DNA from: Clostridia bacterium
GTDB taxonomy: Bacteria; Bacillota; Clostridia; Christensenellales; Pumilibacteraceae
Assembly (NCBI GenBank): GCA_017501145.1
Contig: JAFVXL010000029.1
Coordinates: 1 to 34,759, forward strand
Length of the DNA: 34,759 nt
Direction of reading: 5' to 3'
Both the position numbers and the translations under genes were made by a program. Shown piece by piece: positions 6,898 through 15,061 of the stretch. Numbering within the stretch: the stretch's first letter is position 1; every line of letters begins with the position of its first letter. Under the pieces are notes generated by a model that saw only the letters and a list, made by a program, of their open reading frames with translations, did not search any database and had not been told where the DNA came from.

Positions 6898-8238
6898 CTA
6901 TGCGTCCACGTAACTAAACGTCAATTGCGGTCTTGATATCACCGCGCCGGGCGCAGAGCAGTCTATTGTGAACCCAAATTTCCGTCCGCACATATTTATA
7001 TTTACGCGGCTAGTCGTGTTTTTTCCTTGAACAAAAATTTCCTTTTCTTGTCCGTCAACTACCACCTTGAGCGTTAAATCTACGTTGGTGTCTATATACA
7101 ACACCTTAATTCTCTTTTTTCTACCGCTACCAAGGTCGGTAGCAGGAACAACCCATCTTTTACCAAGCTGACAATCGCCACCTTTTTTGTGTAGCCTGCC
7201 GTCAATAATTGCATACAGCTCGTCGCCACTCGAATAAAAATCACTTATATCGTACCCGCGCATTAGCGTATAACCGTTGTCACCGTAAATCAAAATTGCG
7301 TTATTGACGTATTCGCCTTGATTTGAATCTTGGTCGAAATTTGACTTAAGTGCAAGATAATATTTGCCTCCGTGATAGACCGCCACCGAATTTTCGTCAG
7401 GACAAAGCAATCCGTCCAAATTTGTTAGTATCCTTCTTGTAGACAAGCCGTCAAAGCTGAACAACCCGTCAGACGAAGCGAATATTACCTTGTCACCGCA
7501 CAGCGCAATAGACGAAGGATATATTTTGCCGCTCGTAACAAATAAATGACTTATAGAAAATTCCGACTGATCGGCGTATGCACTAAGCCTACTGATACCA
7601 CGCTCGCGAAAAATGTAAACGTAGTTCAAAAAACTCAACACCTTTATTAGCGCTCCTCGCTCGTCAGCAAGCTCGATAAATCCGCCCTCAGTCATGTCGG
7701 TATTCCAATTAGACGGGTCTAAGTCATCCGAAAACCAAAGCGTGTTCTTCTCGTTGCTTGTTGTTACGAACATACGCTCGTAGTGCATAGTCATAGACGT
7801 AATAAGGGGCGACGCGCTAACGTAATAAGGCGCGTCAATACCGTTCCAAACCACCATATTGTCGAGCGGCGAGCAAATAAGTATAACTTCTTCGCCGTTA
7901 AGCCTATACTCTATGGCCTTAGGCGTACCACCAAGCGATATTCCCTCTAGCTTACCCGTTTGACCTAAGCTGCTTTTGTAATAAATTTCGCCGCTGATAC
8001 ACCACATTAGATACTCTCCCGCGTCACTGTGAAACACCCAAACACTATCTGCCTCTACGTCTTGACAAACAAACCCCGCACAATCTTTGAGCGCGCCCGA
8101 GGTAAAGTCAAAGTTGTAGCAGTTGGCCGCTACCGCTAGCGAAAGAACACTTTGGTCAAACGCAGAGTTAATACCCGAAGTAAAGTTGGGTACGCTTATT
8201 CTTGAGGTTGCTCTTTGCCTCACCTTGAGATAACTCAT
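6898..8238 (-). CDS. Beta-propeller tail protein (nozzle/stabilisation type), 446 aa
   Basis: The start VPNFTSGINSA followed by NCYNFDFTSGALKDCAGF, and the segment ERMFVTTSNEKNTLWFSDD plus LDPSNWN, are typical of podoviral tail-hub or DNA-stabilisation propellers (T7 gp12-like nozzle, P22 gp10-like). These close and extend the short tail below the connector. The body is a series of beta blades to about residue 400, followed by a small beta domain. I use the ATG at 8238, which overlaps the upstream stop (ATGA) and follows AAGGTGG. A GTG three codons earlier is possible. Family assignment is by pattern and position, not by alignment. Confidence 0.65.
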   Translation of the reverse strand: MSYLKVRQRATSRISVPNFTSGINSAFDQSVLSLAVAANCYNFDFTSGALKDCAGFVCQDVEADSVWVFHSDAGEYLMWCISGEIYYKSSLGQTGKLEGISLGGTPKAIEYRLNGEEVILICSPLDNMVVWNGIDAPYYVSASPLITSMTMHYERMFVTTSNEKNTLWFSDDLDPSNWNTDMTEGGFIELADERGALIKVLSFLNYVYIFRERGISRLSAYADQSEFSISHLFVTSGKIYPSSIALCGDKVIFASSDGLFSFDGLSTRRILTNLDGLLCPDENSVAVYHGGKYYLALKSNFDQDSNQGEYVNNAILIYGDNGYTLMRGYDISDFYSSGDELYAIIDGRLHKKGGDCQLGKRWVVPATDLGSGRKKRIKVLYIDTNVDLTLKVVVDGQEKEIFVQGKNTTSRVNINMCGRKFGFTIDCSAPGAVISRPQLTFSYVDA

Positions 8239-8771
8239 ATTAGCCACCTTCGCCCCTTTAGCCTTTTTTCGCCGTGCCCACTTAGCGCGCGCTTAAGAGC
8301 GTCCTTAAAGCGCGTATCGTAAGTAACAGCCTCCTCATAAAAACCCGTTACGAGCAAGTACTCAGCGGCTATCCCGTACGAAATTATACGCGGCGTAAGA
8401 TGAAGCTCGATCGGAACGTCGTCTTCTAATTGTAGCGTAGGAGCACGCGTGCAGTAAATTACCTTGTAAGCTCCGTCCTTATCCACTTTTATTCTTGACG
8501 GCATAAGCGAAAACCTCACCCTTGCGCCGTTAATATCGGTTACGCTAATCACGTCATACACAGTATCCGAAATAAGCGAATACGGTATGGAGCCGTTGCT
8601 CGACTGGACTGTCAGCTCGCATTTTAGCGGAATATATTCGGACGTTATCTCGTCCAAACAGTTGTTGGCGCACCTAATTAGTAGCTTTTCCGTATCCGTT
8701 AGCTGCTCGTCAAATGCTACATCTAAATTTAGCGCAGACGCCGCAAGCAAAATACATTCTTTTAGTTTCAT
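8235..8771 (-). CDS. Head-tail connector (adaptor-like), 178 aa
   Basis: The helical start KLKECILLAASALNLDVAF, the segment LLIRCANNCLDEITSEYIPL, a central beta part and the helical end FKDALKRAL match the size and layout of podoviral adaptor proteins (T7 gp11 / P22 gp4 type) that dock under the portal. The end is strongly basic (GEKRLKGRRW). It has a one-base overlap with the 111-aa gene (TAATG) and ATGA coupling to the propeller gene. The connector-then-nozzle order is the normal podovirus order and supports the call. Confidence 0.6.
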   Translation of the reverse strand: MKLKECILLAASALNLDVAFDEQLTDTEKLLIRCANNCLDEITSEYIPLKCELTVQSSNGSIPYSLISDTVYDVISVTDINGARVRFSLMPSRIKVDKDGAYKVIYCTRAPTLQLEDDVPIELHLTPRIISYGIAAEYLLVTGFYEEAVTYDTRFKDALKRALSGHGEKRLKGRRWLI

Positions 8772-9106
8772 TACAATCCCCCTTTGGACAGAACTCTCTC
8801 CGCCCCAAACTCTATATCCTTTACAGTTTTACTAAGCGACGATTTTAAGTTGCGCTCGTTTTCGAGTTCGGTTTCTTTGAGCAGCTTCTCTAAACGCTCT
8901 CGTCTAGTTTGCATTGCGCGAGTCAGCACTCTTTGGTCAAGCTTGCTTGCCGAAAAGCAAAACGTATTGCCCTTATTACCCTTGTTGTGAACCTCGTACC
9001 GGTTGTCCCGATACGAGTAAACAACAAAGTAGTCCTTGTCTATCGCCTTAAGTCTACGCGCTATACCAAAAAGGTCGCCTTTAATTGTTTGGTATAAGCC
9101 TATCAT
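8771..9106 (-). CDS. Small head-region protein, 111 aa
   Basis: Unrecognised. The first ~50 residues look mixed alpha/beta (IDKDYFVVYSYRDNRYEVHNKG). The second half (70-105) is a charged helix with ERLEKLLKETELENERN. It lies directly between capsid and connector, two bases after the capsid stop and overlapping the connector start. This is where head-completion or decoration proteins are usually found. Intact coupling implies it is translated. Confidence 0.6.
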   Translation of the reverse strand: MIGLYQTIKGDLFGIARRLKAIDKDYFVVYSYRDNRYEVHNKGNKGNTFCFSASKLDQRVLTRAMQTRRERLEKLLKETELENERNLKSSLSKTVKDIEFGAERVLSKGGL

Positions 9107-9107
9107 A

Positions 9108-10250
9108 TTAGATAATGTTAGTTATTCTGCCCTGACCGTTCGGTCTGTCACAAATAAGGTCGCAGTACTTAACCAATGTAGCGGTATATGTAGGCTTACC
9201 CTGAGTTTGACGCAAAATCTTACCGTTTTCGGTTTCGAGATATCTCCAATCGCAAAGCTGATGAAGCTTGAACATAGAAGTATCAAGGAAGTACATTTCT
9301 CCCTCGGGCACAAATCTGTCGTACACAAGCGGAATTCCGTTGAAAGTAAGCGTCTTGTAACCGCCATTAAGCTCCATAATGTCGATATTGCGCTTAAAGC
9401 TTGCCATATAATCTTGATAAGCGTACTTAGCTTTTGCCGAGCAAGCAATATAGTCGATTTTGCTACCGCTAACCATTTCGAGCTTGTCAATAAGCTTTTG
9501 CATAACGATTTCGTCCAACGCGTTACTGCTTTGGGTTACAGCGTTCAAGAACGAGTGATCTGCGCGGTTTAGACCATACAAGGTTCCCGAATTAGAAAAG
9601 AGCGAGCCAATACCCGTAATTTCCTTGTCCTTGCTTCCCTGAACGTAAAGCGCAAATCCTTCTTCTATATCTTCCGACCAGGTAGAAAGACTGATGACAT
9701 TGTTAGAATAGTCAACATCAGTTATCTTAACACCACTTGCAAAAAGCTCGTCGTCATCGTCATAAATGTCAACGATAAGACCTACTGCAAGATTTCTAAC
9801 CGAGTTAACTTTCTTAGCAGAGCTGCTGATGATTTCACAAAGCTTACCACTACCATCACCATAAAGCATTCTACCGAGATTAAATCTCGATGCGGTAAGC
9901 AAATCCTCAAGCTCGCTGTTGAGAAGATCGGTAAAAGAGCCTCTACCGTCAGCGCTCGCTCTAATCGCCTTGTCCGAAATCTCAATTTGACCGTAGAGAT
10001 TTTTAAGCGTTGTTACAAATTGCAAGTAAGCAGTACCGCTCGCAACAGGCAAATTGCCGTCTTCATCGCCTGCTCCGATACCGCCGTTAATGCCGTATTT
10101 TGCGGCCTTGCGAATTTCCTTACCCCAAACGTCCGAAGCCGTTTGCTCGATAGACGCAAGCAAGGGATTTACCTTAGTGTTAAGCAACTCGGTTACCGCA
10201 CCGAGATAAACTGTTTTTAATGCGTTTTCCGCACTGTTTAATGTTACCAT
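9108..10250 (-). CDS. Major capsid protein (HK97-fold type), 380 aa
   Basis: Size, position after the portal, and layout fit an HK97-fold coat protein: a helical N terminus (residues 1-40), a region with LYGQIEISDKAIRA, a long central helix (SFTDLLNSELEDLL) and a C-terminal P-domain-like stretch with NGIPLVYDRF and DTSMFKLHQL. No protease gene or separate delta-domain is visible, so the shell probably matures without proteolysis, as in P22 or T7. AAGGAG precedes the ATG by eight bases. It would form the DNA-filled shell. Confidence 0.7.
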   Translation of the reverse strand: MVTLNSAENALKTVYLGAVTELLNTKVNPLLASIEQTASDVWGKEIRKAAKYGINGGIGAGDEDGNLPVASGTAYLQFVTTLKNLYGQIEISDKAIRASADGRGSFTDLLNSELEDLLTASRFNLGRMLYGDGSGKLCEIISSSAKKVNSVRNLAVGLIVDIYDDDDELFASGVKITDVDYSNNVISLSTWSEDIEEGFALYVQGSKDKEITGIGSLFSNSGTLYGLNRADHSFLNAVTQSSNALDEIVMQKLIDKLEMVSGSKIDYIACSAKAKYAYQDYMASFKRNIDIMELNGGYKTLTFNGIPLVYDRFVPEGEMYFLDTSMFKLHQLCDWRYLETENGKILRQTQGKPTYTATLVKYCDLICDRPNGQGRITNII

Positions 10251-10263
10251 TTGATTTTTCTCC

Positions 10264-10566
10264 TTAATATCTGATAATTTTTTCAGCCAAACGCTTAGCG
10301 TCAGCCAAATTTTTAGGTTTGTTTACCGGCGTAAGAGCCGAAAGTCCATTAGAGGCAAGATTAGGACTGTTTCGCGTAGTAAGCTCGTACAAATACTGCG
10401 CAATAATTCTGTTTTTTACGTACTCATTTGCCTGCGCAAGCTCAAAAAGCGTTTCGTTGTCGCTCATTTGACTCAATTTTTCTGCAAGCATCTTGCCCTT
10501 TTCGCGTTCCTTCTTTAGCTTTAAGTTTAGTGCTGCGTAATTACGTCCGTTAAATTTGTTTTTCAC
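10264..10566 (-). CDS. Short helical protein, candidate scaffold, 100 aa
   Basis: Almost entirely charged alpha helix (LNLKLKKEREKGKMLAEKLSQ, then a second helix to residue 65), with a flexible Asn/Ser/Pro segment and a basic C-terminal helix. It sits between portal (ATGA overlap 10566-10563) and capsid (13 bases). Phages place scaffolding proteins here, and the helical low-complexity nature fits, although 100 residues is short. A function in procapsid assembly is inference. Confidence 0.55.
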   Translation of the reverse strand: MKNKFNGRNYAALNLKLKKEREKGKMLAEKLSQMSDNETLFELAQANEYVKNRIIAQYLYELTTRNSPNLASNGLSALTPVNKPKNLADAKRLAEKIIRY

Positions 10567-12425
10567 GTTAAGCTTTCCTCCGTTAATTTCATGTACGTTT
10601 TGTGCTCTCGAATATGCTCTTGCAAACTCTTGTACAATTCGTCGTTATCCTTAACGCATCTTTCAAATTCGCCGCTAAGCATAAATCTACTGTGCTCGTC
10701 AATGTGGATATTATGGTCGTCAAGCTCACTTACAATCGGTTTTTCCTTGCTTAGACGCACGTTTTCCTTTTGAGCGCGGTTAGTATGAAGCTTTTGATTA
10801 TCATACACCGTTTCCCAACCGCCATATCCCATAACGTCCAAAATCTTATACCTCATACTTGCCGAAAGTTTTCCGTTTTCGTCATAAAGCAACCCTGCTC
10901 GCAAAAGCTCAAATATCATATTTTGCTTGCTTGCTAGTGACGAATTAAGTTCGTTCTCGGTATCAAAGGCTATGTCGTCACAGCTAACGTCACTACTGTT
11001 CCAGCTTACGATTTCTATCTCACCGTCGCTTCCTACCGCGCGCATAACTCTTGGTTGAGTTGCATACTGCTTGTACAATCTCAAAATATGCTGACCAACC
11101 TTTTTGATTGCGCTTCTGATACGCTCAGCCGTTACGCTAAGTCTTGTGTCGTCCTGCTCCAAAAGCAGCTTGAGCGCGCTTCCGCTCGCCACCGAGGAAG
11201 GTACGGAGCTACTACGCATAAGCTCGCTTACACCGCTTATCGAAATAAACTCAGAAAGCAGCTTATCTTCTTCATAGTTAAAATCATTAGGCACAGAGCC
11301 GGGATTGAGTAGCATTGGCGGTGTTGCGCCCTGTCTATACACAAGTATCTTACCGGGACTGAGTCCTTCGTCTTCCAAATTGGAAATATCCACCGAACCA
11401 TCTTCTACCGCAAGCACACCCATAGCTATACGGTTCATAAATTCATGCTTGCGGTTCTTTACCGCGTTGTATGCTCTTTGCACAGGTATACAACGCTCCA
11501 CCATAGAAGTTCCAAAAAAACAGCCGGGGTTTTTTAGACAGTCTTGCTTGACAAACGGAAAATCTCTACTGCCATCCTTACCGTTAACGTACGGCAAATC
11601 TCCGTAATAAAGCAGCTGATCGCCAGCAACTATTGCAAGCTCACCTCTTGGCTTGTCCACCGTAGGACGAGTGTATCGCTCAATAACTATTGCGTAATCT
11701 TTCATAGTCGCCCTACGAACGGCAGGAATCATACTCGTACAGTTAAGTCCTCCGATAAACCCAGATTCCTCAAATCCTATTACGTCTGTTTCCGTTCCCG
11801 CTACTCGCTTACCCCACTTGCGATAAATATCGTCTACGTGCACAGCCTTAGCGTGAATTATACTGCTTAACGCTTCCATTGTTTCGGCGGCGAGCGAAGA
11901 CGGGAAAATTTCGTACGGTGGACAAACGTCTATACGCACATCGCCCTCAAGCACGTCTTTATTTCCCACGTTGCCGACTACCTTGCCTCCGTTATCGTCC
12001 CACGTTACCTTGTAGAAAACACTTCCTGCGATTTCCGACCACATAGTAGCTTGCGTGACTATGTCGCTAATATCTTGCTTTTGCCACGCGCCGTCCAAAA
12101 TTCTCGTAGCCACTCTCGACGTTCTAATGTCATCTTCATCTCCCGACGCCGGTCTAACGCTCATCTTCGGTCTGACTCTGCCGAGCTTAGCAAGGCGCGT
12201 TTCTACAATAGACGCTATATGGTTAAATACTTCTCTCTCTTGCCAAAAATAATCACGCTCTCCGTCTTCAATTTCGCCTAAGGCGTTAATGTACGAAAAC
12301 TGATTGCCCATAACGAAATTGCTATTAAGCTGCCAAACCGCCTCAATGTTTTTTCGTTCTAATCTACGGTTTTCATAGTCGTTTTTTACCGAAGCTACTA
12401 TATCTTCGATATAAAGCTGATCCAT
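10563..12425 (-). CDS. Portal protein (P22-like), 620 aa
   Basis: It begins with a helical wing (YENRRLERKNIEAVWQLN). Mid-protein it has CFFGTSMVERCIPVQRAYN and KHEFMNRIAMG, then the segment SGVSELMRSSSVPSSVASG followed by the long helix ERIRSAIKKVGQHILRLYKQ. This is the typical clip/stem-to-crown pattern of large podoviral portals. The dodecameric portal is the DNA channel at one capsid vertex and the docking site for terminase. Its start overlaps the zinc-protein stop (TAATG), and its stop overlaps the next start. Length is within the 550-725 residue range of P22-type portals. Confidence 0.75.
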   Translation of the reverse strand: MDQLYIEDIVASVKNDYENRRLERKNIEAVWQLNSNFVMGNQFSYINALGEIEDGERDYFWQEREVFNHIASIVETRLAKLGRVRPKMSVRPASGDEDDIRTSRVATRILDGAWQKQDISDIVTQATMWSEIAGSVFYKVTWDDNGGKVVGNVGNKDVLEGDVRIDVCPPYEIFPSSLAAETMEALSSIIHAKAVHVDDIYRKWGKRVAGTETDVIGFEESGFIGGLNCTSMIPAVRRATMKDYAIVIERYTRPTVDKPRGELAIVAGDQLLYYGDLPYVNGKDGSRDFPFVKQDCLKNPGCFFGTSMVERCIPVQRAYNAVKNRKHEFMNRIAMGVLAVEDGSVDISNLEDEGLSPGKILVYRQGATPPMLLNPGSVPNDFNYEEDKLLSEFISISGVSELMRSSSVPSSVASGSALKLLLEQDDTRLSVTAERIRSAIKKVGQHILRLYKQYATQPRVMRAVGSDGEIEIVSWNSSDVSCDDIAFDTENELNSSLASKQNMIFELLRAGLLYDENGKLSASMRYKILDVMGYGGWETVYDNQKLHTNRAQKENVRLSKEKPIVSELDDHNIHIDEHSRFMLSGEFERCVKDNDELYKSLQEHIREHKTYMKLTEESLT

Positions 12426-12628
12426 TATGCCCCCTTCTTCTTGGCGGTTTCAACGCTTTTTGGAATAACAGACTCGCCTATAACCTTATATAGCTCATTA
12501 AGACAATCGCTGCAAACATGAATTTGACTGCGTATACCTACCCTATCCATCTTAATCGAATATTCGGCTGTGTTTTTACACACACCCATTTCGCATTTAA
12601 TTTTGTGTTTTGCTTTTATCAGCTGCAT
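12425..12628 (-). CDS. Small zinc-finger-like cassette protein, 67 aa
   Basis: It contains CEMGVC and, 26 residues on, CSDC, a C-x4-C / C-x2-C set that probably binds one zinc ion. The rest is basic. The start is set by AAGGAGG before the ATG at 12628, inside the 3' end of the preceding gene (32-base overlap). The stop overlaps the portal ATG. Lying between terminase and portal, it may assist packaging or act as a small regulator. I do not recognise the family. Confidence 0.6.
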   Translation of the reverse strand: MQLIKAKHKIKCEMGVCKNTAEYSIKMDRVGIRSQIHVCSDCLNELYKVIGESVIPKSVETAKKKGA

Positions 12629-12899
12629 TTTCAGCCTCCTTTAATAAATTCAATAACCGTGTTTTTTCTTCCTTTAGTTCCTCTTCCGTCATTTCCATAA
12701 ACGAATCGGCGGCAAAGTCGTCCATCAAAAACTTGACGGCAGAAATGTCAGGCGGAACTTCCTTTTGTGTAACTTTTCTTTTTACAACCGTCAATTCGCC
12801 GTCCACCATAGCGTATTCTTCCACGTTTTCGGTAGTCAAGTACCCCGTGGCTTTTCTTTTTACGGCGTCAAGCAGCTTTTCGGTCAACTCTTGGTTCAC
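12597..12899 (-). CDS. Small packaging-associated protein (TerS-like?), 100 aa
   Basis: It contains a beta segment EYAMVDGELTVVKRKVTQ followed by KEVPPDISAVKFLMDDF. A basic-beta stretch ending in V-P-P-D-x-x-A-x-x-F recalls the C-terminal part of many terminase small subunits (for example K-x-I-P-P-D-x-T-A-x-x-F-W). It lacks an obvious HTH and ends in a charged helix. It directly follows terminase (ATGA overlap) rather than preceding it, which is unusual for TerS. It is probably a DNA-packaging accessory. The assignment is tentative. Confidence 0.5.
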   Translation of the reverse strand: MNQELTEKLLDAVKRKATGYLTTENVEEYAMVDGELTVVKRKVTQKEVPPDISAVKFLMDDFAADSFMEMTEEELKEEKTRLLNLLKEAENAADKSKTQN

Positions 12900-14320
12900 C
12901 TTTTCCTCCTTATTTTGCCGATAAGACGTTCTTTGTCTAATGCAATTTCGCTTTTTTTGGTTAGCTCTATCGCGGGCTTTGGCCTTGCCATTACGTAATA
13001 TCTAAGCTCGTCAAGACAGTGATCATCAATTTTTTTGGGAACGTCGCCACTTCCCCATCTATAAGCCTTGAGCTCACGTATAAGATTGACGCAATTTTTG
13101 AATACGTACAGCTTTTTTCCATACGCTCCGCAAAGATATTCCTTAACTCTACTAATCCCACTAAACAAATCCTTGTTTACCTTGGGATTGACGTTTATAC
13201 CGTGCTCACAGAAGAGTTGAGTCACGCTTTTTAGCGACGCCAAGGTTTTTTGGTTAGCTGCCGAGTCTATAAGCGCCTCTATTCTTCCAAACGAATCGGT
13301 ATGCCACGAGAGAGTCTTGCTTATTTCTTTAATCCTTTGCGCGTGATATCCCACTTCCTTGCCTGCCTCGTAATGCTCCGCCACCACAAAAATATTTCCA
13401 TCTCCGTCCACAGCGTACCAGTGACACGATAACGGATTGTTTAGACCGGGGTCAATGCTTAGCTTGTCCTGCCACGAAGGAGGCACGCTAAACGGCTCTA
13501 TAACGTTGACGTTTTCGTCAAATTCGGGATATACAGGCCCACTCCCCTCTATAAACCTACCGTATCTTCTACTGCTAAGAAGGTCGTCGCTCATAGCTGC
13601 GCTAAGCTTACGAACCTCGTCCTTGTCAAGATACGGATTGTCAGCCCACTCCATACCCTCATACCACACCTCGTCGCTGTTGCCGCTATTTAGGTATATT
13701 CTATCGTATATAAAGGTAAGTCCCTTTAGCGGAGTCATGGTGCCAAACAATTCGCCCTTTTTGTCAAGCACACGCATAACACACTCGTCATAAATGTCCT
13801 CCGGGGGCTCTTCGTCAAACCAAACAAAGTCAAGCGACGTGCCCTGAAACTTCTCTCGCCCCATCTCACAGCTCTTGAAGGTTATCCTACTAAGCCCACC
13901 AAAAACATTCTTAATGCTTATGTAATCTATTACTCCGCCCATTGGGTTAGATGACTTACCGCTTACCATAACGACGCTTTCTATCCAGTCGGGATTGAGA
14001 TATTGCAAAATCTTTCTTTGTGCAACGTCACGCTGAACGTCACGGCTAACACTTACTACCCAACCTTCTACGCCGCTTTTGTTTGTCTTAAACGGATGAT
14101 TGCCGCGCGCCAACCACACCGCTTCCGCTGCGCCGCACTCAGTTTTTCCGCTTCGGTTGCCACCAAAAACCCAACGGTTACGCTTAGCGCATTTATGGAA
14201 AATCATTTGTTTTTCGTGCACTACGTCTTTGTTGTAGTACTGCAATTTATTTTTCTTGCGATAAGAGCTAATCGCCTTATCAAGCCTACGTATTCTTGCT
14301 ATAATTTCTTTTTCCGTCAT
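12896..14320 (-). CDS. Terminase large subunit, 474 aa
   Basis: ATP-driven DNA packaging motor with nuclease. Walker A is GGNRSGKT (residues 53-60), Walker B with the catalytic Glu is LDFVWFDEE (163-171), and the coupling motif is TMTPLKG (194-200). The RNase-H-like nuclease carboxylates are D290 (SIDPGLNNP), D352 (ALIDSAAN) and the DDHCLDELRYY cluster (432-441). All expected motifs are present, so it looks functional. An eight-codon upstream reading frame with a better ribosome binding site overlaps its ATG (ATGA). It heads the cassette, and the divergent SH3 gene begins 84 bases upstream. Confidence 0.9.
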   Translation of the reverse strand: MTEKEIIARIRRLDKAISSYRKKNKLQYYNKDVVHEKQMIFHKCAKRNRWVFGGNRSGKTECGAAEAVWLARGNHPFKTNKSGVEGWVVSVSRDVQRDVAQRKILQYLNPDWIESVVMVSGKSSNPMGGVIDYISIKNVFGGLSRITFKSCEMGREKFQGTSLDFVWFDEEPPEDIYDECVMRVLDKKGELFGTMTPLKGLTFIYDRIYLNSGNSDEVWYEGMEWADNPYLDKDEVRKLSAAMSDDLLSSRRYGRFIEGSGPVYPEFDENVNVIEPFSVPPSWQDKLSIDPGLNNPLSCHWYAVDGDGNIFVVAEHYEAGKEVGYHAQRIKEISKTLSWHTDSFGRIEALIDSAANQKTLASLKSVTQLFCEHGINVNPKVNKDLFSGISRVKEYLCGAYGKKLYVFKNCVNLIRELKAYRWGSGDVPKKIDDHCLDELRYYVMARPKPAIELTKKSEIALDKERLIGKIRRKR

Positions 14321-14340
14321 ACCAAATCAGCCTTATGCAT
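14317..14340 (-). CDS. Possible 7-residue leader peptide before terminase
   Basis: ATG at 14340 reads MHKADLV and stops at TGA (14319-14317), overlapping the terminase ATG as ATGA. AAGGA lies seven bases upstream of this ATG, a better site than the AAGG ten bases before the terminase ATG. It would couple terminase translation to the leader. It is short enough to be chance, so confidence is limited. Confidence 0.4.
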   Translation of the reverse strand: MHKADLV

Positions 14341-14404
14341 AAAAAAGTCCTTTTTCTTGAATTTGTATCATAATTTTCAAGGGCATCTAAGGCATAATGA
14401 AATT

Positions 14405-15061
14405 ATGAAGTTACTACTTATCCTTACCGTTTTTCTTTCTCAAGCAAATACGTTTAGCTACGGATATCTCAGCGCAGACACCGTGATGTATGCTGACGAA
14501 AATTGTCTATCAGCAATTACTACTTTGCCAAAAACGTACTTTGCTATCGTACTAAATGAGGGCGATGACAGTTATTACGTTAGCTATAAGGACGTAACGG
14601 GATATGTAAAAAATATCGAAATAGTTGATTACGAGCCCGTAACCAAATACGCCGATGCTACCTTCACGGCAAACAACGACGGGTATCCCGTAAAGCTGCG
14701 AAAATCTCCTAACGCAAACAGCGAAGTTGTTATAGAAATTCCGCACTCAAAAAGTGGCTACTACTACGGCGACGTTAGCGGTAGCGCGCTTATAGAACAA
14801 GTTGGAACTTGCTGGCATTTCGTATGCTACAACGACGGAACAAACTCGTACCATGGTTATGTTTATTCGTCGCAAGTAAGAGTAAGTGAAATAAAAAACA
14901 ACGTAATAGAAAAAGTCGTATATAATGACAAATCGAACAGCACAGCTTCGATTCAGCAAAATACCGACTTTCTCCTAATAGTTCTTTTGTGTGTACCGTC
15001 CGTTCTTATAATGTACATTATATTCTCGGACAAAGAGCGCAAACCGCGCTACAAAGAATAG
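14405..15061 (+). CDS. SH3-type protein with C-terminal membrane anchor, 218 aa
   Basis: The N terminus is hydrophobic (LLLILTVFLSQANTF), a probable signal sequence with cleavage near residue 20-25. A first small beta module ends DVTGYVKNI. A second, SH3b-like module (about 80-160) has VKLRKSPNANSEVV and ends YHGYVYSSQVRV. One membrane segment (about 184-205, FLLIVLLCVPSVLIMYII) and a basic tail follow. The topology is outside SH3 domains, C terminus inside. SH3b domains usually bind cell-wall peptides. The protein may guard or sense the wall, or be a phage moron. It runs opposite to the virion genes. The start at 14405 is preferred because the longer frame is antisense to terminase. AAGG is about 14 bases upstream, a weak site. 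Confidence 0.65.
   Translation: MKLLLILTVFLSQANTFSYGYLSADTVMYADENCLSAITTLPKTYFAIVLNEGDDSYYVSYKDVTGYVKNIEIVDYEPVTKYADATFTANNDGYPVKLRKSPNANSEVVIEIPHSKSGYYYGDVSGSALIEQVGTCWHFVCYNDGTNSYHGYVYSSQVRVSEIKNNVIEKVVYNDKSNSTASIQQNTDFLLIVLLCVPSVLIMYIIFSDKERKPRYKE

Larger units (their letters stand above)
2653..14340 (-). mobile_element. Podovirus-like virion cassette, integrase-less
   Basis: Fifteen intact minus-strand genes form one unit: terminase end, portal, capsid, connector, tail proteins and two holins. Most junctions are ATGA or TAATG overlaps or gaps under 15 bases, and there are no internal terminators. Absent from it and its flanks are integrase or transposase, DNA polymerase, primase or helicase, capsid protease, tape measure and endolysin. 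The order TerL-portal-capsid-connector-propeller matches short-tailed phages (P22/T7-like logic). It could be a prophage remnant, a satellite or a domesticated gene-transfer-agent-like particle. The open frames argue against simple decay. I found no flanking att repeats by eye. Confidence 0.75.

Noticed and set aside
9036-9572. 178-aa plus-strand frame over the capsid and 111-aa genes
   Set aside because: It is antisense to two coupled cassette genes and has no recognisable protein features.
14003-14404. Upstream extension of the SH3 protein frame
   Set aside because: It runs antisense through terminase and has no start site; the signal-peptide-like ATG at 14405 is the better start.
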